Assembly: GCF_000252955.1 (NCBI RefSeq)
Contig: NC_014228.1
Location: 1,502,005-1,566,004, forward strand
Length of the DNA stretch: 64,000 nucleotides
Reading direction: 5' to 3'
From: Xenorhabdus nematophila ATCC 19061
GTDB taxonomy: Bacteria > Pseudomonadota > Gammaproteobacteria > Enterobacterales > Enterobacteriaceae
Made by a program: the position numbers and the translations under genes. This document shows positions 41,310 through 49,888 of this stretch, one piece after another (position 1 is the stretch's first letter; each line of letters opens with the position of its first letter). The notes beneath the pieces are model-generated. The model made no database searches. It was not told the DNA's origin and saw only the letters and a list, made by a program, of their open reading frames with translations.

Positions 41310-42483
41310 ATGTGGCGGGGAACTGCATGCTCTGGGTTGCGATATCTCAGAACAACTCGGGATCATCAGCAGCGCCTTTAAAGTTATCGAAACACAACGC
41401 CCCAAGCTGGCCTGCGGTCAGTGTGACGGTATAGTCCAGTCTCCCATGCCGTCCAAACCCATTGAACGCAGTTATGCCGGTCCTGGACTGCTGGCACGGA
41501 TCGTGACCGCAAAGTTCGCAGAGCATATGCCGCTGTACCGTCAGTCGGAGATATATAACCGGCAGGGCGTGGCGTTAAGCCGTGCCACACTGGGTCGCTG
41601 GTCCGGGGCAGTGAGTGAACTTCTTGAACCCCTGTACGATGTGTTACGCCAGTATGTTCTGATGCCGGGCAAAGTCCATGGCGATGATATCCCCGTACCC
41701 GTTCAGGCGCCAGGCAACGGTAAAACCCGGACCGGACGCCTGTGGGTGTACGTCCGCGATGACAGAAATGCAGGCTCGGTCATGCCGCCGGCCGTGTGGT
41801 TCGCATACTCAGCAGATCGCAAAGGCATTCACCCGCAACAGCCCCTGGCAGGCTACAGCGGCGTTCTCCAGGCAGATGCTTACGGCGGGTACCGGTCGTT
41901 GTATGAAACAGGGAATATCACTGAGGCCGCCTGCATGGCGCATGCCCGACGTAAAATCCATGACGTTCACGTTCGTTCGCCAACAGCAATAACGACGGAA
42001 GCCCAGAAGCGGATAGGTGAGTTATATGCCATAGAAGCAGAAATCCGAGGCAGCCCGGCAGAAGAACGACTGGTATTAAGAAAAGCGCGCAGCGCTCCGC
42101 TGATGCAGTTGCTGTTCGACGGGATACAGCAGCAGAGGGCAACGTTGTCGCGGCACTCAGAGACAGCGAAGGCGTTCGCCTACATGCTGAAGTTATGGGA
42201 CAGTCTGAACGAGTACTGCCGTAACGGCTGGGTGGAGATCGACAATAATATCGCGGAAAACGCCCTGCGTTGCGTCGCTGTTGGGCGAAAAAACTGGTTG
42301 TTCGCGGGTTCTGACAGCGGAGGTGAGCGGGCGGCCATCCTGTACTCATTAATCGGCTCCTGTCGCCTTAATGGTGTAGAACCGGAGGCGTGGTTGCGGT
42401 ACACCATCAGCCATATAGCCGATTGGCCATCAAACAAGGTACATGAGCTGCTTCCCTGGAAACTCAACCTTACCAACATCTAA
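41227..42483 (+). pseudogene. IS66 TnpC transposase, missing its proper N terminus
   Basis: 418 codons. The zinc-finger region [17 protein letters not shown], the catalytic stretch [30 protein letters not shown] and [37 protein letters not shown] are all IS66 transposase signatures. Complete TnpC proteins are about 510-540 residues. The first dozen codons used here are an artefact of a frameshift from the preceding frame. The catalytic core may still be intact. Confidence 0.8.
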
Positions 42484-42513
42484 TCGTCAATACGGTTCAA
42501 ATGAGCCGCTTAC

Positions 42514-42752
42514 ACTGCCGGAGCTGTCCACATAAAAGATAAGCTCGATGGTCATTTAAATGGTGTGCTAATGAACCATAAAACTTGATGTTATTCAAGT
42601 GGACGTAAAAGGACATCAAATGCGGGATATGCCACTAGCCTGATTTCCTTCCATTTATGGATTAATCATATATTCCTGATTAGGGGTTATTCGAACATTA
42701 ACTATAAGAAGGATACCCGTATTGTCTCCCGTAGCTCCTGCATGACTCCATC
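42514..42752. other. Accessory DNA between IS66 and a small gene
   Basis: About 240 bp with no recognisable gene. It carries none of the IS630 sequence that would continue the fragment at 40365-40896, so the IS66 insertion was accompanied by deletion or rearrangement. Confidence 0.4.
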
Positions 42753-42926
42753 CTATAGCACGGACTTCTCTGATAAACCAGTCCTTAACGCTTTGACTAA
42801 AGTTCTTTGCTGGCTGGTTATCTGGGTCTTGGTTAACAAACTAATTGCTAGCTCAGCAGGAACAAACATAGTAGGGTTTCCAATGAGTACGCTTTGGGGT
42901 GAGGGAAAATTAAACGGTCTAGCCAT
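42753..42926 (-). CDS. Small protein of unknown function, possibly phage-derived
   Basis: 57 residues (MARPFNFPSPQSVLIGNPTM...LVKALRTGLSEKSVL). AGGAG lies 7 nt before the ATG at 42926, which is the main support. The composition is that of a folded cytoplasmic protein with a helical, Lys/Arg-containing C-terminal half. I recognise no family. It lies in an accessory stretch between IS66 and the toxin-antitoxin locus. Confidence 0.45.
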   Translation of the reverse strand: MARPFNFPSPQSVLIGNPTMFVPAELAISLLTKTQITSQQRTLVKALRTGLSEKSVL

Positions 42927-43081
42927 AAAGCTCTCCTAATTAATTATTTTAATGAACTGAATTATAATATTTTATTGATTTGGATAGTGTCGGTTCTTCA
43001 GAACTTAATCTGAGACTCCATTATATTGAGCTCTAAGCCCTTTGTAATACTTGATTTTTTCTTAACATATGATAAACGTTA

Positions 43082-43112
43082 AAGGCCACCGGGTGGTTAA
43101 CCCGATGGCCTT
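43082..43112 (-). terminator. Terminator of the toxin mRNA
   Basis: On the minus strand AAGGCCATCGGGT, loop TTAACC-type, ACCCGGTGGCCTT with one mismatch, then TAACGTTTAT. Located 21 bp after the toxin stop codon. The U-tract is weak. Confidence 0.65.
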
Positions 43113-43132
43113 AGTTACGTTTCCGTAGTCTC

Positions 43133-43225
43133 TTAATTTAGAAATCTACGGATCAGTTCTAAAAGCGCAACTAACGCCTTGAGAACGATGATTGCAGTGT
43201 CAATAAACTCTTTGAATGCTCTCAC
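43133..43225 (-). CDS. DinQ/TisB-like hydrophobic type I toxin peptide
   Basis: 30 residues from a GTG start: a short basic front (MRAFKEF) and one hydrophobic helix IDTAIIVLKALVALLELIRR with a polar end. From memory it matches E. coli DinQ (IDKAIIVLGALIALLELIR) almost position by position and TisB more loosely; both insert in the inner membrane and depolarise it. AGGAG lies 7 nt before the GTG inside a small hairpin (43231-43248) that would hide it. The mRNA has its own promoter (43424-43451), a leader of about 190 nt and a terminator. A 33-nt leader segment (43301-43333) is complementary to a small RNA encoded upstream. Too short for routine gene finders. Confidence 0.78.
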   Translation of the reverse strand: MRAFKEFIDTAIIVLKALVALLELIRRFLN

Positions 43226-43230
43226 CCGTT

Positions 43231-43248
43231 TGCTCCTGTTAGGGAGCA
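43231..43248 (-). promoter_or_regulatory. Hairpin sequestering the toxin ribosome binding site
   Basis: TGCTCC, 6-nt loop CTAACA, GGAGCA on the minus strand. The second arm contains the AGGAG of the toxin. A blocked site with an upstream standby region is the regulatory design known for tisB. Confidence 0.6.
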
Positions 43249-43300
43249 CGATTAGTCAGCCATTGCCTTTACACTGCCTGTCCGACTGATTCTCTTCAGT

Positions 43301-43333
43301 GTTAGTAGAGGAGTATCGCGCTAAAACCGAGGC
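43301..43333 (-). repeat. 33-nt target site for antisense pairing (inverted repeat with 43556-43588)
   Basis: The 33 bp here are the exact reverse complement of 43556-43588. In the toxin mRNA this region lies about 85-115 nt from the predicted 5' end and about 65 nt before the ribosome binding site. Confidence 0.9.
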
Positions 43334-43423
43334 ACTGAACCAGCACCACCTGTACTCAGTCAGGGCTTAAGAAAACGTGTATAAGAAACGTGGGTCAGAG
43401 CGCTAACTAACTAACAACCGTTG

Positions 43424-43451
43424 ATTATAGGTTCATTTTGGTTTGATTCAA
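43424..43451 (-). promoter_or_regulatory. Promoter of the toxin mRNA
   Basis: TTGAAT, 16 nt, TATAAT (perfect -10) on the minus strand; predicted start near 43417. No LexA box (CTGT-8 nt-ACAG) overlaps it, unlike E. coli dinQ and tisB. Confidence 0.7.
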
Positions 43452-43469
43452 TGAATTAAAATCGTAGAT

Positions 43470-43520
43470 GGGTAAAAACAAAAAAACCAACTGGTAAGGT
43501 TGGTTTTTTTGTTTTTACCC
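43470..43520. terminator. Bidirectional terminator of the antitoxin RNA
   Basis: A perfect 22-bp inverted repeat (GGGTAAAAACAAAAAAACCA... and its complement) around a 7-nt loop. Both strands give a GC-containing stem followed by a T-rich tail. It separates the small RNA from the toxin promoter. Confidence 0.88.
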
Positions 43521-43588
43521 TTAAACAGGGCTTTTTGCTATTAACGAGATTGGTAGCCTCGGTTTTAGCGCGATACTCCTCTACTAAC
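43476..43588 (-). ncRNA. Candidate antitoxin small RNA (AgrB/IstR-like)
   Basis: Predicted RNA of about 110 nt on the minus strand. A promoter (43595-43623) places its first base at about 43588, exactly where the 33-nt segment complementary to the toxin leader starts (GTTAGTAGAGGAGTATCGCG...). It ends in a strong terminator: AACCAAC, 7-nt loop, GTTGGTT, then TTTTTGTTTTT. It is encoded in tandem with and upstream of the toxin, so it would act in trans by base pairing with the toxin mRNA. Confidence 0.75.
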
Positions 43589-43594
43589 CCCATC

Positions 43595-43623
43595 AGTTTA
43601 GTACGTAAATGAGTACTTATCAA
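43595..43623 (-). promoter_or_regulatory. Promoter of the antitoxin small RNA
   Basis: TTGATA, 17 nt, TAAACT on the minus strand: five of six and four of six matches to sigma-70 with ideal spacing. Confidence 0.65.
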
Positions 43624-43654
43624 CCTAATACCATTGTGTAGAGAAACTCATACA

Positions 43655-43854
43655 ATGGACGATGTTCACCCAATCACAGGCGAATACTTCTGTTTCAGCC
43701 CATCGATTTAGAGGCCGTGTTGCGTATCGCGCTGGCGTTCTCTGGCGTGCCTGTATTGTGGTGGGTATGGGTGGCGGTCAGTTCGGCCAACTCTTTGACT
43801 ATATCCAGCGTGTCTCACATTTTGGAATTGGTTGATAATCTAGTCGTAAGTTAA
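43655..43854 (+). pseudogene. Small single-pass membrane protein gene, frameshifted, possibly from a filamentous phage
   Basis: ATG at 43655 opens MDDVHPITGEYFCFSPSI and stops. One base later in the same place another frame continues IDLEAVLRIALAFSGVPVLWWVWVAV and ends in a TAA at 43852. Joined at FSP/IDLEA they give a roughly 65-residue protein with one hydrophobic segment, like small coat or minor proteins of filamentous phages. A plus-strand terminator overlaps the stop. The phage origin is a guess. Confidence 0.4.
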
Positions 43855-43881
43855 ATCCCCTGAACAACCAAGGGATTTTTA
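43853..43881 (+). terminator. Intrinsic terminator on the plus strand
   Basis: AAATCCC, 12-nt loop, GGGATTT, then TTATC giving a T5 tract. It follows the small membrane-protein frame and faces putP. Confidence 0.65.
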
Positions 43882-43892
43882 TCATAATACGC

Positions 43893-45377
43893 TTATTTAG
43901 TTTTATAATGTGCTTCAGCTTCAGTAAATCGTTGCTGTATCGCCTGGCTTGGTGCTTTCCCTAACAAACTCACCCCCACAATAGCGATAGTCGCAAAAAT
44001 AAAACCAGGAATAATTTCATATAAATTGAACCAACGGAATTCCATCCATACCAGTACGGTGATGGCACCCACCAGCATTCCAGCCAATGCGCCGTTGCGG
44101 GTCATACGTTTCCAGAGCACTGAAATCAGAACCACCGGACCAAATGCTGCTCCAAACCCAGCCCAGGCATTACTGGCCAATGCCAACACTTTATTATTCG
44201 GATTGGTTGCGATAATAATGGCAACCGCTGCGACAACAAGTACCATCATACGACCGACCCAGACCAGTTCTTTCTGGCTTGCCTTTGAACGGATGAATGC
44301 CTTATAAAGATCTTCTGTCAGGGCACTGGAACAAACCAGTAATTGGCAACTTAGCGTACTCATCACCGCCGCCAACACAGCAGACAACAAGATTCCGGTA
44401 ATCCACGGATTGAACAGGATTACTCCCAGTTCTATAAAGATCCGTTCGTGGTTTTGCAATACCGCGCCAGCCTGTTCCGGGTGCAGCTCAAAATACGCGA
44501 TACCAAAGAATCCAACCGCCACAGTGCCCGCAAGACACAGAAACATCCAAGTCATACTGATACGACGGGCTTTGTGAATAGTTTGGTGGGAATCTGCCGC
44601 CATAAAACGTGCCAAAATATGTGGCTGACCAAAATAACCAAAGCCCCATCCCAGCAGAGAAATGATAGCGATAATATTCAGCCCCTTGAACATATCCAAA
44701 TAAGCAGGGTTTTTCGCTTCGATGATATTGATGGCTGTATCAACTCCACCAACTTTGAACAAAATAAGAACGGGAACCAGAATCAATGCAAAAATCATCA
44801 AGCTTGCTTGAACAGTATCCGTCCAACTTACAGCCAGAAAGCCACCAAGGAAGGTATAAGCGATGGTTGCCAATGCACCCAGCCAGATCGCTTTTTCATA
44901 GCTGATGCCGAAGGTATTTTCAAACAGCAATCCTCCGGCCACAACACCTGATGCACAGTAAATGGTAAAGAAGATGAGTATAACTATTGCTGAGATAATA
45001 CGCAGGATTTTGCTTTTGTCTTCAAAACGATGAGTAAAGTAATCCGGTAAAGTTAACGCGTTATTATTTGCTTCAGTTTGTACACGCAATCTTCCTGCCA
45101 CCCAACGCCAGTTTAAATAAGCGCCCAATAAGCAGCCTAATGCAATCCAACTCTCCGAAATTCCGGATAAAAAAATCACTCCCGGTAATCCCATTAATAA
45201 CCAGCCACTCATATCAGAAGCGCCAGCAGATAATGCTGTTACCACACTGCCTAATCGCCGGCCACCCAGTATGTAATCATCAAAGTTTTTGGTGGACCGA
45301 TAAGCCATAAAACCTATCAGTAACATCCCCGCGATGTAGATAATGAAGGTAATAAGCATTGGTGAATTTACTGTCAT
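43893..45377 (-). CDS. putP: Proline/Na+ symporter PutP
   Basis: 494 residues (E. coli 502) with about 13 membrane segments. The SSSF family core is highly conserved: FDDYILGGRRLGS, SAGASDMSGWLLMGLPG, NALTLPDYFTHRFEDKS, AVSWTDTVQASLMIFALI and AWAGFGAAFGPVVL. It imports proline with Na+. The frame extends to 45410, but the ATG at 45377 (MTVNSPMLITF) matches E. coli MAISTPMLVTF. It is divergent from putA across a 512-bp control region. Confidence 0.95.
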   Translation of the reverse strand: MTVNSPMLITFIIYIAGMLLIGFMAYRSTKNFDDYILGGRRLGSVVTALSAGASDMSGWLLMGLPGVIFLSGISESWIALGCLLGAYLNWRWVAGRLRVQTEANNNALTLPDYFTHRFEDKSKILRIISAIVILIFFTIYCASGVVAGGLLFENTFGISYEKAIWLGALATIAYTFLGGFLAVSWTDTVQASLMIFALILVPVLILFKVGGVDTAINIIEAKNPAYLDMFKGLNIIAIISLLGWGFGYFGQPHILARFMAADSHQTIHKARRISMTWMFLCLAGTVAVGFFGIAYFELHPEQAGAVLQNHERIFIELGVILFNPWITGILLSAVLAAVMSTLSCQLLVCSSALTEDLYKAFIRSKASQKELVWVGRMMVLVVAAVAIIIATNPNNKVLALASNAWAGFGAAFGPVVLISVLWKRMTRNGALAGMLVGAITVLVWMEFRWFNLYEIIPGFIFATIAIVGVSLLGKAPSQAIQQRFTEAEAHYKTK

Positions 45378-45889
45378 GCAGGTTCTTCTCCATAGTGTTT
45401 TATAAATCACGTATCTGCAAATGTATTATTTGCGTAAATAATGTTACCCCTGCCTAAAGCAACCACCTTTAATCCCTCGTTTTTTGTCAGGCTATAAAGT
45501 TGTACCTAAAGATAACATTGATTTCTATGTGTACTATTTGTGATAGTAATTATTCAAAAATTACATTCTATCCTAATTCAACCAAAACATTGCTAACAAC
45601 TAATTAACGTATTTTTTATAAAAAACGCTCGCTAAATCACATTTACCATTCCAGAAGTTGTACCTTTCATAAATACTCGGTTGTACATCATATCTATGAC
45701 ATATGAAATAAAATTCATATAAATCAATTAAATAATAAATTAAAATTCATACTTTTCACCACAGGAATAATAAAAACAAGATTAATTTCACAAATTTAGA
45801 ATAACTGCTTTTAACAAAGTTGCACAAAGTTGCAACATGGCAGATATTGTTATGCAACTTGGTTAAGTCTTACCTATTAAGGAGTGAGA
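45378..45889. promoter_or_regulatory. putP-putA divergent control region
   Basis: 512 bp, AT-rich, with no gene. The putA-proximal 40 bp contain a cluster of GTTGCA motifs, listed separately. Promoters for both genes must lie here but were not assigned. Confidence 0.6.
45819..45858. promoter_or_regulatory. Cluster of PutA operator motifs
   Basis: GTTGCA at 45819-45824 and 45829-45834 (plus strand), and TGCAAC, its complement, at 45831-45836 and 45853-45858. GTTGCA is the consensus bound by the ribbon-helix-helix domain of E. coli PutA when proline is absent. The cluster sits 30-70 bp before the putA start. Confidence 0.75.
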
Positions 45890-48800
45890 ATGGGTAGTAC
45901 CACTATGGGCGTGAAGCTCGATGAAGCAACGCGTAATCGCATTAAAACTGCTGCACAACGAATTGAACGCACACCACACTGGCTGATTAAGCAAGCCATC
46001 TTTAATTATCTTGAACGTCTGGAAAATGAGGAAAAGATCCCAGAAATATCAGCGGCTCAGGATAGCAAAGAAGAAAAGATTTCCGAAGAAGAATCACAGA
46101 TTGAAGCGCCTTATCAGCCATTTCTGGATTTTGCCGAGCATATTTTACCCCAATCGGTGAAACGTTCTGCAATAACCTCAGCCTATCGCCTGCCTGAAAC
46201 ACAGGCTGTTCCAATGCTGCTGCAACGCGCCCAGCTTTCTGAGGAACAAGCCAAGGCAACTCACAAGCTCGCTTACTCCATTGCAGACAAGCTGCGTCAA
46301 CAAAAACAAGGTGTCGGCCGTGCTGGGTTAGTACAAGGATTATTGCAGGAATTTTCCCTGTCTTCACAGGAAGGTGTGGCGCTGATGTGTCTTGCCGAAG
46401 CGTTGCTGCGTATTCCTGACAAAGCAACCCGTGATGCGTTGATCCGCGATAAGATCAGTAACGGCAATTGGCACTCCCATTTAGGCCAAAGCCCTTCCAT
46501 GTTTGTTAATGCAGCAACATGGGGGTTACTGTTCACAGGCAAGCTGGTATCTACCCATAACGAAGCCAAGTTATCCAACTCTTTGAATCGCATCATCAGC
46601 AAAAGCGGCGAACCATTAGTGCGCAAAGGTGTGGATATGGCGATGCGCCTGATGGGAGAACAATTTGTTACCGGAGAAACTATCGCTCAAGCCCTTGCCA
46701 ATGCCCGCAAGTTAGAAGAGAAAGGTTTTCGTTACTCCTATGACATGCTGGGTGAAGCTGCACTGACAGAGGAAGATGCACAAGCCTATATGGTTTCCTA
46801 CCAGCAGGCGATCAACGCCATTGGCAAAGCATCAAACGGTCGTGGCATTTATGAAGGTCCGGGGATTTCCATTAAACTTTCTGCCCTGCACCCGCGCTAT
46901 AGTCGTGCCCAATATAATCGGGTTATGGATGAACTCTATCCACGCTTGCTTTCCCTGACTTTGCAAGCGCGCCAATATGACATTGGTATCAATATTGATG
47001 CAGAAGAAGCTGATCGTCTGGAAATCTCTCTCGATTTGCTGGAAAAATTGTGCTTCGAACCAAAACTGGAAGGTTGGAACGGCATTGGTTTTGTGATTCA
47101 GGCTTACCAAAAACGCTGTCCCTTTGTGATTGACAGCATTATTGATTTGGCACAGCGCAGCCGCCACAGATTGATGATCCGTCTGGTGAAAGGTGCTTAT
47201 TGGGATAGTGAAATCAAACGCGCCCAAATCGATGGCCTGGAAGGCTATCCGGTGTATACCCGTAAGGTTTATACCGATGTATCTTACCTTGCCTGTGCCC
47301 GCAAGCTACTTTCCGTACCAAATTTGATCTATCCACAATTTGCTACTCATAATGCCCATACTTTGTCAGCCATTTATCAGCTGGCCGGACAGAACTATTA
47401 TCCGGGGCAATATGAGTTCCAATGTCTGCATGGGATGGGAGAACCACTTTATGATCAAGTCGTAGGTAAGATTGCAGACGGCAAACTCAATCGTCCATGC
47501 CGTATTTATGCCCCCGTGGGAACACATGAAACTCTGTTGGCCTATCTGGTACGCCGCCTGTTGGAAAACGGTGCCAATACGTCATTCGTCAATCGCATTG
47601 CAGATACTTCCCTGCCGATTGATGAACTGATCGCCGATCCAGTTAAAATCGTACAGGAACTGGCACAGGCAGAAGGCCAAATCGGTCTGCCCCATCCTAA
47701 GATCCCTCTTCCCCACGATTTATACGGCAAAAACCGGGTTAATTCCTCAGGGTTGGATCTTTCCAATGAACATCGCTTAGCCTCCCTTTCCAGTGCATTG
47801 CTAAGCTCATCAATGGAAACGTGGAACAGCGAACCTCTATTGGGCGGTGATTACCAACACACAGGTGAGTTACCGGCAGCTAAACCCGTCAGCAATCCCG
47901 CTAAATCTTCTGATCGGGTGGGCTATGTCCGTGAAGCCACTGAGCAGGAAATCAGCCATGCACTGAATGTTGCCACCGATGCCGGCACCATCTGGTTCGC
48001 AACACCACCGTCAGAACGGGCGGCTATTTTAGTACGCACAGCAGAGTTGATGGAAAATAATCTGCAATCGTTGCTCGGTATCCTAGTCCGCGAAGCGGGT
48101 AAAACGTTCAATAATGCGATCTCTGAAGTCCGTGAAGCGGTAGATTTTCTCTATTATTACGCGGGGCAAGTTCGTCAAGATTTCGCCAATGATACACATC
48201 GTCCGCTAGGGCCTGTGGTATGTATCAGTCCGTGGAACTTCCCTCTCGCCATTTTTACCGGACAAATCGCCGCTGCACTGGCAGCAGGTAATAGTGTCCT
48301 GGCAAAACCCGCAGAACAAACACCCTTGATTGCCGCTGTTGCCGTGAAAATGCTGCATCAGGCAGGTATTCCACGTGATGCGTTGCAATTATTGCCCGGA
48401 CAGGGGGAAACTGTGGGGGCATTGCTGGTCGGTGATGAGCGTGTACGCGGGGTGATGTTTACGGGTTCTACTCAGGTTGCCAATCTGTTACAGCGCAATA
48501 TTGCAGGCCGTCTTGATGCTCAAGGGCGCCCGACTCCGTTAATCGCGGAAACGGGCGGTTTAAATGCCATGATTGTCGATTCCTCTGCATTGACTGAACA
48601 GGTTATCACCGATGTCGTCGCTTCGGCTTTTGACAGTGCAGGTCAACGTTGTTCTGCATTGCGTATCCTGTGTGTGCAGGAAGACGTTGCTGAAAGAACG
48701 ATTGCCATGCTGAAAGGTGCGATGGCTGAATGCCGGATGAGTAACCCTGAGCATTTATCGACAGATATCGGCCCCGTGATTGATGCAGAAGCAAAAACCA

Positions 48801-49870
48801 ATATTGACCGCCATATCCAGACCATGCGCACCAAAGGCCGGACAATTTATCAGGCAGCACATGAAAATAGCACCGACAGTCAGGAATGGTCACAAGGCAC
48901 TTTCGTCAAACCAACGCTGATTGAGCTGGAAAGCTTTGACGAGTTGAAGAAAGAAATTTTCGGCCCTGTTCTGCATGTCGTGCGTTTCAAACGCAGTGAA
49001 TTAGATAACCTGCTGGATCAGATTAACGCTTCGGGCTATGGCCTGACATTAGGCGTTCACACCCGCATTGATGAAACCATTGCACAAGTGACCGGTAAAG
49101 CGAAGGTCGGCAACCTGTATGTCAATCGCAATATGGTTGGTGCAGTCGTTGGTGTACAACCATTTGGTGGTGAAGGTCTGTCTGGCACTGGGCCGAAAGC
49201 GGGTGGGCCTTTGTATTTGTATCGCTTGCTGTCGCAGCGCCCTGTCAATGCAGCCAGCCAAACACTGGAACGTCAGGATGCGGAATATGCTCTCGATGCC
49301 AGAGTTCGTGTCTCCCTGCACACGCCTCTCAATAAACTGGCAGATTGGGCAACCGCACAGAATAATGCTTCATTAAATCAGGTTATTCAGGAATACAGCT
49401 TGCTGGCCCAAGGCGGAACCACCCGCTTATTACCGGGCCCAACCGGAGAGCGCAATACTTACACCCTGTTGCCGCGCGGCCCTGTCCTGTGCCTTGCCGA
49501 TAACGAGCAGGATGCGTTGGTGCAATTAGCGGCCGTACTGTCGGTAGGCTGTCAGGCTATCTGGGAAAAAGATGAACTGCATCAGAGCTTGCAACAACAA
49601 TTGCCGAATGAGGTTCGCCAGCATATTCAGTGGGCCAGTGATTGGCAGAATGAAGACTCAGCAATGGAAGCGGTTATTTATCACGGTGATTGTGATCAAT
49701 TGCGCCATATTTGTGGTGTGATTGCACAACGCAAAGGGCCGATTATCTCTGTACAGGGATTTGCCCGTGGTGATGCCAATTTGCTGCTGGAACGCTTGCT
49801 ACATGAACGTTCATTAAGTGTAAATACAGCGGCGGCAGGAGGTAATGCCAGCTTGATGACGATTGGCTAA
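45890..49870 (+). CDS. putA: PutA, trifunctional proline catabolic enzyme and put repressor
   Basis: 1326 residues (E. coli 1320). An N-terminal ribbon-helix-helix DNA-binding domain (MGSTTMGVKLDEATRNRI), then proline dehydrogenase (INIDAEEADRLEISLDLLE, RLVKGAYWDSEIKRAQ, AYLVRRLLENGANTSFVNR), then P5C dehydrogenase with catalytic Cys in DSAGQRCSALR and the Glu in IAETGG, and a conserved C-terminal domain ending NTAAAGGNASLMTIG. It oxidises proline to glutamate at the membrane and represses put genes otherwise. The ATG at 45890 is chosen over a GTG at 45884: AAGGAG ends 5 nt before it and homologues start MGTTTMGVKL. Confidence 0.97.
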   Translation: MGSTTMGVKLDEATRNRIKTAAQRIERTPHWLIKQAIFNYLERLENEEKIPEISAAQDSKEEKISEEESQIEAPYQPFLDFAEHILPQSVKRSAITSAYRLPETQAVPMLLQRAQLSEEQAKATHKLAYSIADKLRQQKQGVGRAGLVQGLLQEFSLSSQEGVALMCLAEALLRIPDKATRDALIRDKISNGNWHSHLGQSPSMFVNAATWGLLFTGKLVSTHNEAKLSNSLNRIISKSGEPLVRKGVDMAMRLMGEQFVTGETIAQALANARKLEEKGFRYSYDMLGEAALTEEDAQAYMVSYQQAINAIGKASNGRGIYEGPGISIKLSALHPRYSRAQYNRVMDELYPRLLSLTLQARQYDIGINIDAEEADRLEISLDLLEKLCFEPKLEGWNGIGFVIQAYQKRCPFVIDSIIDLAQRSRHRLMIRLVKGAYWDSEIKRAQIDGLEGYPVYTRKVYTDVSYLACARKLLSVPNLIYPQFATHNAHTLSAIYQLAGQNYYPGQYEFQCLHGMGEPLYDQVVGKIADGKLNRPCRIYAPVGTHETLLAYLVRRLLENGANTSFVNRIADTSLPIDELIADPVKIVQELAQAEGQIGLPHPKIPLPHDLYGKNRVNSSGLDLSNEHRLASLSSALLSSSMETWNSEPLLGGDYQHTGELPAAKPVSNPAKSSDRVGYVREATEQEISHALNVATDAGTIWFATPPSERAAILVRTAELMENNLQSLLGILVREAGKTFNNAISEVREAVDFLYYYAGQVRQDFANDTHRPLGPVVCISPWNFPLAIFTGQIAAALAAGNSVLAKPAEQTPLIAAVAVKMLHQAGIPRDALQLLPGQGETVGALLVGDERVRGVMFTGSTQVANLLQRNIAGRLDAQGRPTPLIAETGGLNAMIVDSSALTEQVITDVVASAFDSAGQRCSALRILCVQEDVAERTIAMLKGAMAECRMSNPEHLSTDIGPVIDAEAKTNIDRHIQTMRTKGRTIYQAAHENSTDSQEWSQGTFVKPTLIELESFDELKKEIFGPVLHVVRFKRSELDNLLDQINASGYGLTLGVHTRIDETIAQVTGKAKVGNLYVNRNMVGAVVGVQPFGGEGLSGTGPKAGGPLYLYRLLSQRPVNAASQTLERQDAEYALDARVRVSLHTPLNKLADWATAQNNASLNQVIQEYSLLAQGGTTRLLPGPTGERNTYTLLPRGPVLCLADNEQDALVQLAAVLSVGCQAIWEKDELHQSLQQQLPNEVRQHIQWASDWQNEDSAMEAVIYHGDCDQLRHICGVIAQRKGPIISVQGFARGDANLLLERLLHERSLSVNTAAAGGNASLMTIG

Positions 49871-49888
49871 TCAAATAATTTAACATGG

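Larger units (their letters stand above)
40897..42513 (+). mobile_element. Shortened IS66-family element
   Basis: Bounded by inverted ends that begin GTAAGCGGCTCATTT (40897 rightward) and end AAATGAGCCGCTTAC (to 42513); GTAAGCG is the usual IS66 terminus. Full IS66 elements are about 2.5 kb with tnpA, tnpB and tnpC; here only most of tnpC remains and an IS21-like segment replaces the front. The flanking 8 bp do not match, so no target duplication survives. Confidence 0.8.

Noticed and set aside
41918..42479. Minus-strand frames of 99-143 codons
   Set aside because: Antisense shadows of the IS66 tnpC gene.
42742..42939. 65-codon plus-strand frame MTPSYSTDFSDKPVLN...
   Set aside because: It is antisense to the 57-residue frame 42926-42753, which has a good Shine-Dalgarno while this one has none.
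43345..43365. CCTGACTGAGTACAGG as a LexA box for the toxin promoter
   Set aside because: The CTG and CAG halves are two bases too close for CTGT-8-ACAG, and the element lies in the leader downstream of the promoter.
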